The notes beneath the pieces are model-generated. The model had not been told where the DNA came from and searched no databases. It saw only the letters and a list, made by a program, of their open reading frames with translations. Shown piece after piece: positions 1-5,984 of a DNA stretch of 7,491 bases; within the stretch, counting starts at the first letter, position 1, and each line of letters starts with the position of its first letter. The position numbers and the translations under genes are program-made. This DNA comes from Flavobacteriales bacterium (GTDB lineage: Bacteria; Bacteroidota; Bacteroidia; Flavobacteriales; PHOS-HE28): the NCBI GenBank assembly GCA_008016945.1, contig SSGN01000106.1, positions 1 to 7,491 on the forward strand, in the 5' to 3' direction.

Positions 1-583
1 CCAGGTGCTCAGCGTTCAGTCCAGCCGCGCGCGCGCTATGCACATGCTGTATGCTGTCGTCGATGACGAGCGTGCGCGCGGGATCGGCATTGTGCCGTTT
101 CAGCACGTGGTGGTAGGCGGCAGCTTCCGGTTTCCGCTGGCCGATCTCGCAGCTGTAGTAAGCTCCGTGGAACAGCGCCTTGAAATCGGTGATGCCGTGG
201 TCGCGGGCAACGATGGCCTCGAAGGCGGGCACATGGATCGCGTTGGTGTTGCTGAGCAGCAGGACCTGATAGCGTTCCTTCAGTCGGGCCACCAGTTCGA
301 GGCGGGCTGGTGGGATGGAGCCGAGCATGGCGTTCCAGTTGGCATCGATCACCGCATCGGTCAATTCGGGATCCAGCAGCGCGCGGAGGCGGTCGCGGAA
401 TTCGGCGGATGAGAGTACGCCGGTCTCGAAACCGTCGAAGAGGTGGTCTTGCTGAGCCTTGCTGTACAGCCGTTCGAAATCGGGGTGGCCGAGGCTGCGG
501 AAGCCGCGGGCGGTGGCTTCGTAGTCCACATCGATCAGCACACCGCCGAGGTCGAGCAGAATGGTATCGTAGGTCTGTTGCAC
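1..583 (-). CDS. HAD-superfamily (subfamily IA, YihX-like) phosphatase, N-terminal 194 residues, cut by window edge
   Basis: Translation from a GTG at 583 gives MQQTYDTILLDLGGVLIDVD and stays open to the window edge, so the C-terminus is missing. All four HAD motifs are visible: motif I with nucleophile D11 (DLGGVLID), motif II S111 (LLLSNTN), motif III K151 (GQRKPE) and motif IV D175-D176 (LVIDDS). Residues about 20-90 form the usual helical cap. The layout matches sugar-phosphate phosphatases such as E. coli YihX, which also has Gly where most HAD phosphatases have the second, acid/base Asp (here G13). A cytosolic phosphomonoesterase is therefore likely, but the substrate cannot be read from sequence. 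The GTG start is chosen because motif I must lie within about 10 residues of the N-terminus and no ATG or GTG occurs in frame just upstream. There is no Shine-Dalgarno, as usual in this phylum. The gene is divergent from the tRNA at 671. Confidence 0.93.
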   Translation of the reverse strand, partial: MQQTYDTILLDLGGVLIDVDYEATARGFRSLGHPDFERLYSKAQQDHLFDGFETGVLSSAEFRDRLRALLDPELTDAVIDANWNAMLGSIPPARLELVARLKERYQVLLLSNTNAIHVPAFEAIVARDHGITDFKALFHGAYYSCEIGQRKPEAAAYHHVLKRHNADPARTLVIDDSIQHVHSARAAGLNAEHL

Positions 584-605
584 GGTAGGTGCTGGAAATG
601 GAGGG

Positions 606-613
606 CGAAATTA
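606..613 (-). promoter_or_regulatory. Candidate -7 box for the HAD phosphatase gene
   Basis: The minus strand reads TAATTTCG, matching five of the six fixed positions of the Bacteroidota -7 consensus TAnnTTTG. It lies 22 bp ahead of the GTG start, leaving a leader of roughly 15 nt. No clear -33 TTTG is visible, so this is tentative. Confidence 0.35.
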
Positions 614-632
614 GGCTTCGGCCTGCGCGGTC

Positions 633-640
633 TATTTTCG
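633..640 (+). promoter_or_regulatory. Candidate -7 box for the tRNA gene
   Basis: The sequence TATTTTCG matches five of six fixed positions of TAnnTTTG and lies 30 bp ahead of the mature tRNA 5' end. The predicted leader, about 20-25 nt, would include an imperfect hairpin formed by GCCTGC at 642-647 and GCAGGC at 658-663. No good -33 TTTG is seen. The box faces away from the HAD-gene box at 606-613. Confidence 0.35.
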
Positions 641-670
641 CGCCTGCTTGCCTCGGGGCAGGCACGGACC

Positions 671-743
671 GGGCCCATAGCTCAGCGGTCAGAGCAGGGG
701 ACTCATAATCCCTTGGTCGCAGGTTCAAATCCTGCTGGGCCCA
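671..743 (+). tRNA. tRNA with anticodon CAU (elongator Met or Ile2, not initiator)
   Basis: A full 73-nt cloverleaf folds by eye. The acceptor stem is a perfect 7 bp (GGGCCCA 671-677 with TGGGCCC 736-742) with discriminator A743. The D stem is GCTC/GAGC with an 8-nt loop. The anticodon stem is GGGGA/TCCCT including one G-U pair, and its loop carries CAT at 704-706. The T stem is GCAGG/CCTGC around TTCAAAT. The 3' CCA is not encoded. It is not an initiator tRNA: pair 1-72 is G-C and the three anticodon-stem pairs next to the loop are not all G-C. The CAU anticodon fits elongator tRNA-Met or the tRNA-Ile2 that TilS converts to lysidine. The anticodon and variable-arm region resembles E. coli ileX, but this does not settle the identity. 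Confidence 0.96.
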
Positions 744-800
744 CAGCGAAGGAACACGGCCACGGCGCACCAGGGTACGGCCCAGGTGTGTGGCCACCGT

Positions 801-2588
801 TCAATACGGGTTCATGGCGCTGATGCGCATGAACACGTCGTCGAGGAAGAACTCGGCGGTCTTGTCCTTGTTCCAGAAGTAGAAGTTGAGCCGGTCGCCC
901 CGCATCAAGGGAGGTATCGGGATCCGGTACTCCAGTTGTTGCCAAACCCCGGGAGTGCCCGGTACGGGGTTGATGCGGAATGGTTGGTAGAAGTAGACCA
1001 CGCCCTTGGCGTTGCGCACTTCGGTTACGGCCAAGGCCGAGAGGGAGGCCTCCCGGCGCGCTTCGTAACGCTGCAAGCCCACCTCCAGATATAGGGCACG
1101 GCCCACGGGCAGGGTGTCGGTATCGGCGCTGAAGGCGAGGCCGAACTCGGTGCCCCGGTCGAACTGGCATACGGTGGATGGGCTATGGGCCCAGGGGACC
1201 TGCACCCGCTTACCATTGCTCCAGAAGGTGCAGCTGTCGTCCATGCCGCAGGTCTCTTCCAGCACCACGGACATGCCGTTGGGGTTGTACGGGGCTTCCT
1301 GGTAGTTGCCGCCCAGTTTGTCGCGGTGGCCCTCGTCGAATCGGAGGAAGGTGTACCGGTATTTCTCGCGATCCATGCTTTCCTGGTGCAGGAAGCCGTG
1401 GTGGTATTGCCAGAGCTGGGCCAGGTTCAGGGCCACGCAGAGGATGATGAACACGCGCACCGCTACCCAGCATCGCCCCTGGCAGCGCTGCAGGACCAAC
1501 ACCATGGGCACCAGCAGTACCGGGTAGTGGTCTATGTAGACCCGACTCGCATAGCCGCCGCCGTAGTACCAGATCCACCAACTGCTGATCACGTAGGTGC
1601 TGGTGGCCCAGTGGATCATGGCGGTGGCCGCACGGAGGCGGTCCATACGCCAGAGCAGGATCGCGCCAAGGGCGGGCAGCAGCAGCACGGGCGACCAGAG
1701 GAACAGTCCGCGGCGGAAGCCGAACAGGACCTTGAACACCTCGGGCCGTGTCCAGTGGAAGCCTTCGCCCCGGTATCCATAGGCATAGAACGCCCCCGTT
1801 TGAGCGTACCACAACAGGGGTTGTATGGCGAACACCACCAGGCCGGCCAGGATGGCCAGGAGCGTGGCGCGTTGCCGTAGGAGATGCCGTACCAACGGGC
1901 CTATGCCGTGGGCGGCAACGAGCGGGGTGGCCAGCACCACCATCACGTTCACCGGACGGATCAGGACCACCAGGCCGAGCAAGGCTCCGGCGGCTATGGT
2001 CCACCGGGGCCCATGGCCGTTGCTGATGCGGTTCACGGCGAGGAGGAACGCAGCGATGGTGGCGAAGGAGTACACGTGCGACCACCCGGGTTGTATGGCG
2101 GCATATTGCAGCAGCGGCGTGGCCAGCACCACGGCCAGGAGCGTCCAGGCGATCACCCCGTCGCGGATGCCCAGGGCCTGGAACAAGGCGCGAAGGGCGA
2201 GGAGCCCCAACAAGAGGTACAGCCAGGCGCCGATGCCGATGGCTTTCTGTTCGTAGGCGCTCAGGCCATCCTTGGGGCTGGCGGGATCGGCGAGGGCGAA
2301 GGCGTGGCCGATCCCGAACCAAGGTGCCATGAGCACGCTGGTGCCGCAGTAATACTTGTTCAGGGTGCCGGTGGGCGTGTATTTCACATAGGCGCTCTCG
2401 AACGGCTCGTGGCCGAGGTCGTTGCGGATGAATAGCGCTTGGAGGTAGCCGTAGTAGCCGCGCGCGTCACTTCGGATGGTCTGTTTCCACCCGGCGCCGT
2501 CGGTGCCGCGCCAAAGGCCGAACACGGAAGTGAGCGCCGTGATCAGCGCCAGGGCGAACACCGTGTAGAGCGAAGCGGACCGGGGCAT
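801..2588 (-). CDS. Polytopic membrane glycosyltransferase-like protein (GT-C fold type), 595 aa
   Basis: The protein probably moves sugar from a lipid-linked donor at the outer face of the cytoplasmic membrane; this is inferred from architecture. After a short N-terminal membrane anchor comes SDARGYYGYLQALF (40-53), an Asp-containing first periplasmic loop as in GT-C enzymes. About ten hydrophobic segments follow to residue 395, with GFRRGLFLWSP (290-300) and SWWIWYYGGGYASRVYIDHY (336-355), aromatic motifs recurrent in Bacteroidota glycosyltransferase-like proteins. Residues about 400-595 are soluble and strand-rich, end in LDDVFMRI, and look like a periplasmic jelly-roll or carbohydrate-binding module; C447, C453 and C474 could form a disulfide. 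The start at 2588 lies 32 bp after the PAP2 stop. The frame stays open 195 codons further upstream, but that stretch overlaps the PAP2 gene in another frame and is hydrophilic and Arg/His-rich, so it is rejected. Acceptor and donor are unknown. Confidence 0.85.
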   Translation of the reverse strand: MPRSASLYTVFALALITALTSVFGLWRGTDGAGWKQTIRSDARGYYGYLQALFIRNDLGHEPFESAYVKYTPTGTLNKYYCGTSVLMAPWFGIGHAFALADPASPKDGLSAYEQKAIGIGAWLYLLLGLLALRALFQALGIRDGVIAWTLLAVVLATPLLQYAAIQPGWSHVYSFATIAAFLLAVNRISNGHGPRWTIAAGALLGLVVLIRPVNVMVVLATPLVAAHGIGPLVRHLLRQRATLLAILAGLVVFAIQPLLWYAQTGAFYAYGYRGEGFHWTRPEVFKVLFGFRRGLFLWSPVLLLPALGAILLWRMDRLRAATAMIHWATSTYVISSWWIWYYGGGYASRVYIDHYPVLLVPMVLVLQRCQGRCWVAVRVFIILCVALNLAQLWQYHHGFLHQESMDREKYRYTFLRFDEGHRDKLGGNYQEAPYNPNGMSVVLEETCGMDDSCTFWSNGKRVQVPWAHSPSTVCQFDRGTEFGLAFSADTDTLPVGRALYLEVGLQRYEARREASLSALAVTEVRNAKGVVYFYQPFRINPVPGTPGVWQQLEYRIPIPPLMRGDRLNFYFWNKDKTAEFFLDDVFMRISAMNPY

Positions 2589-2620
2589 GGGCGGCGAAGA
2601 TCGGGCATCGGGCACCACGC

Positions 2621-3238
2621 TCAGCCGAGCATGGGCAGCACCATGGCACCGAAGGTGCAGAGCACGCCCACGGCAGCGCCGACGAGCGTTTGGGCATGGG
2701 TGTGGTCGCTGGTGAGGAGCCGGGATGTGGCCAAAGCACCGGCCAGGAGGATGGCCGCGACGATGGGGGCGAAAAGGTCCAAGCCATGCACGAACCATAG
2801 GCCGAAGAGCATGCCCACGAACCCGCCGATGCCCACCATGTGCGCGCTGATCTTCCACCAGGGCGTGATGGAGGCACTGATGGCGATGGCGCAGAGAATG
2901 CCGGTGAACAGGGCGTAGGCGATGGGATGCAGCGGAGTGCGGAAGAGCAGGTACAGGGTCATACCGCCGTACAGCAAGGTCATCAGGTACGGGGCCATGC
3001 GTTCTTCCCGTCGCGGTAGTTCCAGGCTGGACACCAGCCCGGTGCGCATCATCATCAGAACGCTCAGCACGGGGAATACGATGGTCATCACCGCCACCAT
3101 GCCCAGCAGCAGCAGTCGCCCGTGTGGCTGCAGGAAATAGCCCACATGGGGGTCGAGCACCAGCAGGGCCCATACCGAATAGAACGGCATGAGCAACGGG
3201 TGCAGCACATGGGAGAGGATCCGGGCGAAGACCGTCAT
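2621..3238 (-). CDS. PAP2-family membrane phosphatase, 205 aa
   Basis: This is an integral membrane acid-phosphatase-like protein, probably acting on a lipid phosphate or diphosphate such as phosphatidate or polyprenyl diphosphate. About six hydrophobic helices are visible. The three PAP2 signature blocks are recognisable in modified form: PRREERMAPY (75-84) for the KxxxxxxRP block, S131-A-H133 for SGH, and S172-R173 with H179 for SRxxxxxHxxxD. The final Asp is Gln (Q183), a divergence that may affect activity. LHPLLMPFY near the N-terminus is also typical of the Bacteroidota members. The ATG at 3238 follows the rpoN stop by 9 bp and the glycosyltransferase-like gene starts 32 bp after the stop, so the three genes probably share a transcript. 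Family assignment is fairly firm; the substrate is unknown. Confidence 0.85.
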   Translation of the reverse strand: MTVFARILSHVLHPLLMPFYSVWALLVLDPHVGYFLQPHGRLLLLGMVAVMTIVFPVLSVLMMMRTGLVSSLELPRREERMAPYLMTLLYGGMTLYLLFRTPLHPIAYALFTGILCAIAISASITPWWKISAHMVGIGGFVGMLFGLWFVHGLDLFAPIVAAILLAGALATSRLLTSDHTHAQTLVGAAVGVLCTFGAMVLPMLG

Positions 3239-3247
3239 GGCACGGGG

Positions 3248-4711
3248 CTATAGTTCCTTGCGGAGCCGGGCCACGGGTATGTTCAGTTGTTCGCGGTATT
3301 TGGCCACGGTGCGTCGGGCGATATTGTAGCCCTTGCCCTTGAGCAAGGCCGTAAGCTCATCGTCCGTGAGCGGCTTGGCTTTGTCCTCCGCGTCGATGGC
3401 ATCCTTCAGGATCTTCTTCACCTCGCGGGTGCTCACCTCCTCTCCGGCCTCGTTGGTGAGGCTTTCGCTGAAGAAGAACTTCAGGAGGTAGGTGCCGTGG
3501 TTCGTTTGAACGTACTTGCTGTTGGCCACGCGGCTCACCGTGCTGATGTCGAGTCCCACGCGTTCGGCGATATTCTTCAGGATCATCGGCTTCAGCTTGG
3601 TCTCGTCGCCGGTGAGGAAGAACTCGCGTTGGTGCTCCATGATGGCCTCCATGGTCACCAGCAGGGTGTTCTGGCGTTGCTTGATGGCATCGATGAACCA
3701 CTTGGCGCTATCGAGCTTCTGTTTGATGAACTGAAGGGCATCGCGCTGGTCCTTATCCTTCTTGTTGCGCGCATATTCCTTCATCATGTCGCGGTAGGTG
3801 CGGCTCACCCGGAGTTCCGGGGCGTTGCGTCCGTTCAGCGAGAGCTCGAGTTGGCCGTCGATGGCCATCACGGCGAAATCGGGGATGATCTCTTGCGTGG
3901 GTTTGTCGGTCTCGCGCAGGGTGTTGCCCGGCCGTGGGTTCAGGCGCACGATCAGGTCGATGGCCTCCTTCAGTGCCTCCTCATCGATCTCCAACCGTTC
4001 GATGATCCTGTCGTAATGCTTCTTGCTGAAGGCATCGAAGTGTTTGTCGAGGATCTCTTCGGCGATACGTTGTTCCAGGCTGTGGGGCATCCGCCGCACT
4101 TGGAGCAGCAGGCATTCGCGCAGGTCGCGGGCACCTACGCCCACCGGATCCAGGGCTTGCACCTCGGTCAGGGCCCGCTCCAGCTCGGCCTTCTCGCACA
4201 TCACGTTCTGGGTGAAGGCCAGGTCGTTCACGATGGCGTCGAGTTCGCGGCGCAGGTAGCCATCCTCGTCCAGGTTGCCGATCAGGTTCTCGGCGAGCAT
4301 CTCGGTACGCTCGTCGATGGCGCGTAGGGCCAGCTGGGCCTTGAGGTTGTCCTGGAAACTGGTGCCGCCGGCCAGGGGGATCTCGCGTTCCTCCTCGTCG
4401 GGTCCACTTTGTTGAACGTTCAGCTTGTAGTCCGGGGTGTCGTCATCCTGGAAATAATCGCTGAGGTCGAAATCGTCGCGTTCGTTCTCCTGGTTCTCGC
4501 CCACATCCTCATTCTCCGCGATGGCCTGGTCCTCGGTGGGCGGCTCGTCGTGGTCGATATCCTCGCCTTCTTCGAGGGCGGGGTTCTCCTCGATCTCCTG
4601 TTTGATGCGTTGCTCCAGTTCGGCCGTGGGCACCTGCAGCAGCTTCATCAGTTGGATCTGCTGGGGCGAGAGCTTCTGTTGGAGTTTCTGGAAAAGGCCT
4701 TGTTTGAGCAT
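3248..4711 (-). CDS. rpoN: RNA polymerase sigma-54 factor RpoN, 487 aa
   Basis: This alternative sigma factor directs core RNA polymerase to -24/-12 promoters and needs AAA+ activator ATPases to open DNA. Region I is intact at 1-46 (LSPQQIQLMKLLQVPTAELE, then EEIEENPALE-type sequence). An acidic, low-complexity region II spans about 47-110. The core-binding domain covers about 115-300 (LDPVGVGARDLRECLLLQ at 187-204). The helix-turn-helix lies near 373-396 (IAERVGLDISTVSRVANSKY), followed by TNHGTYLLKFFFS. The RpoN box ARRTVAKYRE is at 465-474. Length is normal for the family. The ATG at 4711 fits the conserved MLKQGLFQKL beginning, and the gene ends with TAG. It is first in a probable operon with PAP2 and glycosyltransferase-like genes. 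No convincing -24/-12 site was seen in this window. Confidence 0.98.
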   Translation of the reverse strand: MLKQGLFQKLQQKLSPQQIQLMKLLQVPTAELEQRIKQEIEENPALEEGEDIDHDEPPTEDQAIAENEDVGENQENERDDFDLSDYFQDDDTPDYKLNVQQSGPDEEEREIPLAGGTSFQDNLKAQLALRAIDERTEMLAENLIGNLDEDGYLRRELDAIVNDLAFTQNVMCEKAELERALTEVQALDPVGVGARDLRECLLLQVRRMPHSLEQRIAEEILDKHFDAFSKKHYDRIIERLEIDEEALKEAIDLIVRLNPRPGNTLRETDKPTQEIIPDFAVMAIDGQLELSLNGRNAPELRVSRTYRDMMKEYARNKKDKDQRDALQFIKQKLDSAKWFIDAIKQRQNTLLVTMEAIMEHQREFFLTGDETKLKPMILKNIAERVGLDISTVSRVANSKYVQTNHGTYLLKFFFSESLTNEAGEEVSTREVKKILKDAIDAEDKAKPLTDDELTALLKGKGYNIARRTVAKYREQLNIPVARLRKEL

Positions 4712-4717
4712 GTCGGG

Positions 4718-4726
4718 GTAAAATTA
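4718..4726 (-). promoter_or_regulatory. rpoN: Candidate -7 box for the rpoN operon
   Basis: The minus strand reads TAATTTTAC, matching five of six fixed positions of TAnnTTTG, starting 15 bp before the rpoN ATG. This would give a very short leader. No -33 TTTG is seen; the expected position is instead occupied by a pair of overlapping palindromes at 4731-4747. Confidence 0.35.
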
Positions 4727-4965
4727 CGGGGTGCCGGGCACGGTGCCGCTTACGGGCTTGGAGTGGATCCGGTCGGTGATGCGCCCACGGCCCCGAAGGC
4801 GAACATGGAGTACATGATCGAAGCCGATCGGCAGGCACTTGAGGTTCCCGTCCAGCGGAATGGCCAGGGGGTGGTGGATGTCCTTGGGGAGGCGTGGTGG
4901 GGTTCGGCAAGGGCGGAACGATGCGGAGTTGCCAAGATCCGTTAATGGTCTGGTGGGGATCGAAC
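4727..4965. other. Region without a convincing gene between divergent rpoN and the Spy-like gene
   Basis: About 240 bp hold no recognisable coding sequence. The best short reading is a plus-strand 46-codon frame from ATG 4806 to TAA 4943-4945 (MEYMIEADRQALEVPVQRN...). It has no family resemblance, no promoter and no signal. A minus-strand frame ending at the TAA at 4724-4726 has reasonable third-position GC but no start codon. Overlapping palindromes occur at 4731-4747. Part of the stretch is probably 5' regulatory sequence for the flanking divergent genes. Confidence 0.4.
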
Positions 4966-4994
4966 CTTGTGTGGCTGTCCTTGTCTTACCCTTG
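4966..4994 (+). promoter_or_regulatory. Candidate Bacteroidota-type promoter for the Spy-like gene
   Basis: CTTG at 4966-4969 could serve as the -33 element and TACCCTTG at 4987-4994 as the -7 element (five of six fixed positions of TAnnTTTG), with a 17-bp spacer in the accepted range. Transcription would start near 5000, about 10 nt before the ATG at 5011. Confidence 0.45.
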
Positions 4995-5010
4995 ATCCAA
5001 GCATACGACC

Positions 5011-5394
5011 ATGAAGAAGCAACTGATGATCGCCTTGTTGACCGTGGCCACCATGACGGCCCAGGCGCAGGACAAGGACCAACGGACCGCGGCGGAGCGC
5101 GCGGCCCAGCGCACCCAGCACATGACGCGTGAACTGGGGCTTACGTCGGAGCAGGTCGCCAAAGTGGAGGCGATCAACCTGAAGTATGCGGAACTGGCCG
5201 GAACGAGGCGTGCCGAGCGCGAAGCGGACCGGGCGGAGGCGCGGCAGGATGGCAAAGAGGCGCGCGAAGCCTTCCAGGCCGAATTGAAGCAGGTACTTAC
5301 CGAGGAGCAGTTCGCGCAGTGGACCGCGAAGGTGGAGGAGCGAAAGGATCACCGGGAACGAAGGGCCAAACGAGGTGCGCCACAGGGTAGGTAA
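5011..5394 (+). CDS. Exported Spy/CpxP-like LTxxQ protein, 127 aa
   Basis: A Sec signal peptide is clear: MKKQ, a hydrophobic core LMIALLTVATMTA, and an AQAQ cleavage site ending near residue 20, typical of Bacteroidota. The mature part is highly charged and almost wholly helical, rich in Arg, Glu, Ala and Gln. It contains two LTxxQ motifs, LTSEQ at 44-48 and LTEEQ at 96-100, about 50 residues apart, as in the Spy/CpxP/CnrR-like helical hairpin family. Members act in the periplasm as ATP-independent chaperones or envelope-stress sensors. Here the chaperone role is inferred from the fold signature only, and a metal or stress link is not visible. The C-terminus is strongly basic (RKDHRERRAKRGAPQGR). 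The ATG is fixed by the signal peptide; no Shine-Dalgarno precedes it. Confidence 0.85.
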   Translation: MKKQLMIALLTVATMTAQAQDKDQRTAAERAAQRTQHMTRELGLTSEQVAKVEAINLKYAELAGTRRAEREADRAEARQDGKEAREAFQAELKQVLTEEQFAQWTAKVEERKDHRERRAKRGAPQGR

Positions 5395-5499
5395 GGCACA
5401 ACACGGTATATCGGACATCGCGCAAGGCATGTCCTCGCAGGGGGATCAGCCCTTGCCCGCTGGTGGGTCGTGCCACCGTTCAAGGTTACCTTGGTGCCG

Positions 5500-5967
5500 A
5501 TGAACCACCGCGCAATGACGAGGTCTTTGTTGATCCTGGGGCTGATGAGTGTATTGTCCGTGGGCTGTGGACGGGTGGCCGAGGGCACCAAGGATATCCT
5601 GAACAAAGGAGGGGAGGTGGCCGGTACGGCGGCCACCGAGGTGGTGGAAGGAGTGGCCTCCGGCATGGAGAAGACCTGGAACATCGACGTGCAGCTGTCG
5701 CCGGAGTTGCGGCAGCGCGGCCTTTCGCTGGGCAAGACCATGGTGGAGGCGGATAGTGCGGGCCGCGACAACATCCTGGTGCTGTATGTGATCGCCGCGC
5801 AGGACTTCAGTGGCCCCATCACCGCCGTGGCCATGGACAAGGAGGGCCGGGAATACGGTCGTGCTACGGGCGAACTTCAGCTACAGGCTCAGGGTGCCGA
5901 CTACTTCGTACTGCATTTCCAAAGCCGCACGGACCTGGAGCGCAAGACGCGGGTAGAGCTCCGTTAA
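5500..5967 (+). CDS. Small lipoprotein of unknown function, about 150-155 aa
   Basis: The N-terminus has a lipoprotein signal: hydrophobic LLILGLMSVLSVG followed by Cys (residue 23 from the 5500 start), presumably lipidated and anchored in the inner or outer membrane. Just after the Cys is a Gly/Ala/Thr-rich helix (KDILNKGGEVAGTAATEVVE). Then follows a compact domain of about 90 residues with alternating strands (NILVLYVIAAQDFSGPITAV, DYFVLHFQSRTDLERKTRVEL), possibly a small beta-sandwich. I do not recognise a named family. Three starts are possible: GTG 5470, ATG 5500 and ATG 5515; 5500 or 5515 gives a normal lipoprotein signal and 5470 is too long. The gene lies 105 bp downstream of the Spy-like gene on the same strand and converges on the ArsC-like gene with only 7 bp between stop codons. 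Confidence 0.8.
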   Translation: MNHRAMTRSLLILGLMSVLSVGCGRVAEGTKDILNKGGEVAGTAATEVVEGVASGMEKTWNIDVQLSPELRQRGLSLGKTMVEADSAGRDNILVLYVIAAQDFSGPITAVAMDKEGREYGRATGELQLQAQGADYFVLHFQSRTDLERKTRVELR

Positions 5968-5984
5968 CGGATCCCTATCGGATC
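5961..5984. terminator. Palindrome and short hairpin between convergent genes, possible bidirectional terminator
   Basis: CCGTTAACGG (5961-5970) is a perfect 10-bp palindrome covering the lipoprotein stop codon. GATCC (5970-5974) and GGATC (5980-5984) can form a 5-bp stem with a 5-nt loop over the ArsC-like gene's TAG. There is no T-tract on either side, so termination is only suggested by position between two convergent genes. Confidence 0.25.

Noticed and set aside
36..797. Minus-strand 253-codon open frame running through the tRNA and HAD gene
   Set aside because: It contains WAQQDLNLRPRDYES-type sequence, a well-known artefact of translating a tRNA gene backwards, and it overlaps the clear HAD frame.
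1210..2322. Minus-strand 370-codon open frame inside the glycosyltransferase-like gene
   Set aside because: Arg/Pro/His-rich shadow of the real frame in GC-rich DNA; no domain, and the overlapping frame has conserved membrane motifs.
3287..4327. Plus-strand 346-codon open frame opposite rpoN
   Set aside because: It is antisense to an intact rpoN with all family motifs; the His/Leu/Val-rich sequence is the complement of rpoN codons.
4942..4990. tRNA-like 3' end on the minus strand (GGTTCGATCCCCACCAGACCA)
   Set aside because: It resembles a T loop followed by an acceptor end, but the T stem does not pair (CAAGG against CCCAC) and no D or anticodon arm can be found upstream.
5422..5456. Inverted repeat GCAAGG/CCTTGC downstream of the Spy-like gene as a terminator
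   Set aside because: The 6-bp stem has a 23-nt loop and no T-tract; too weak to call.
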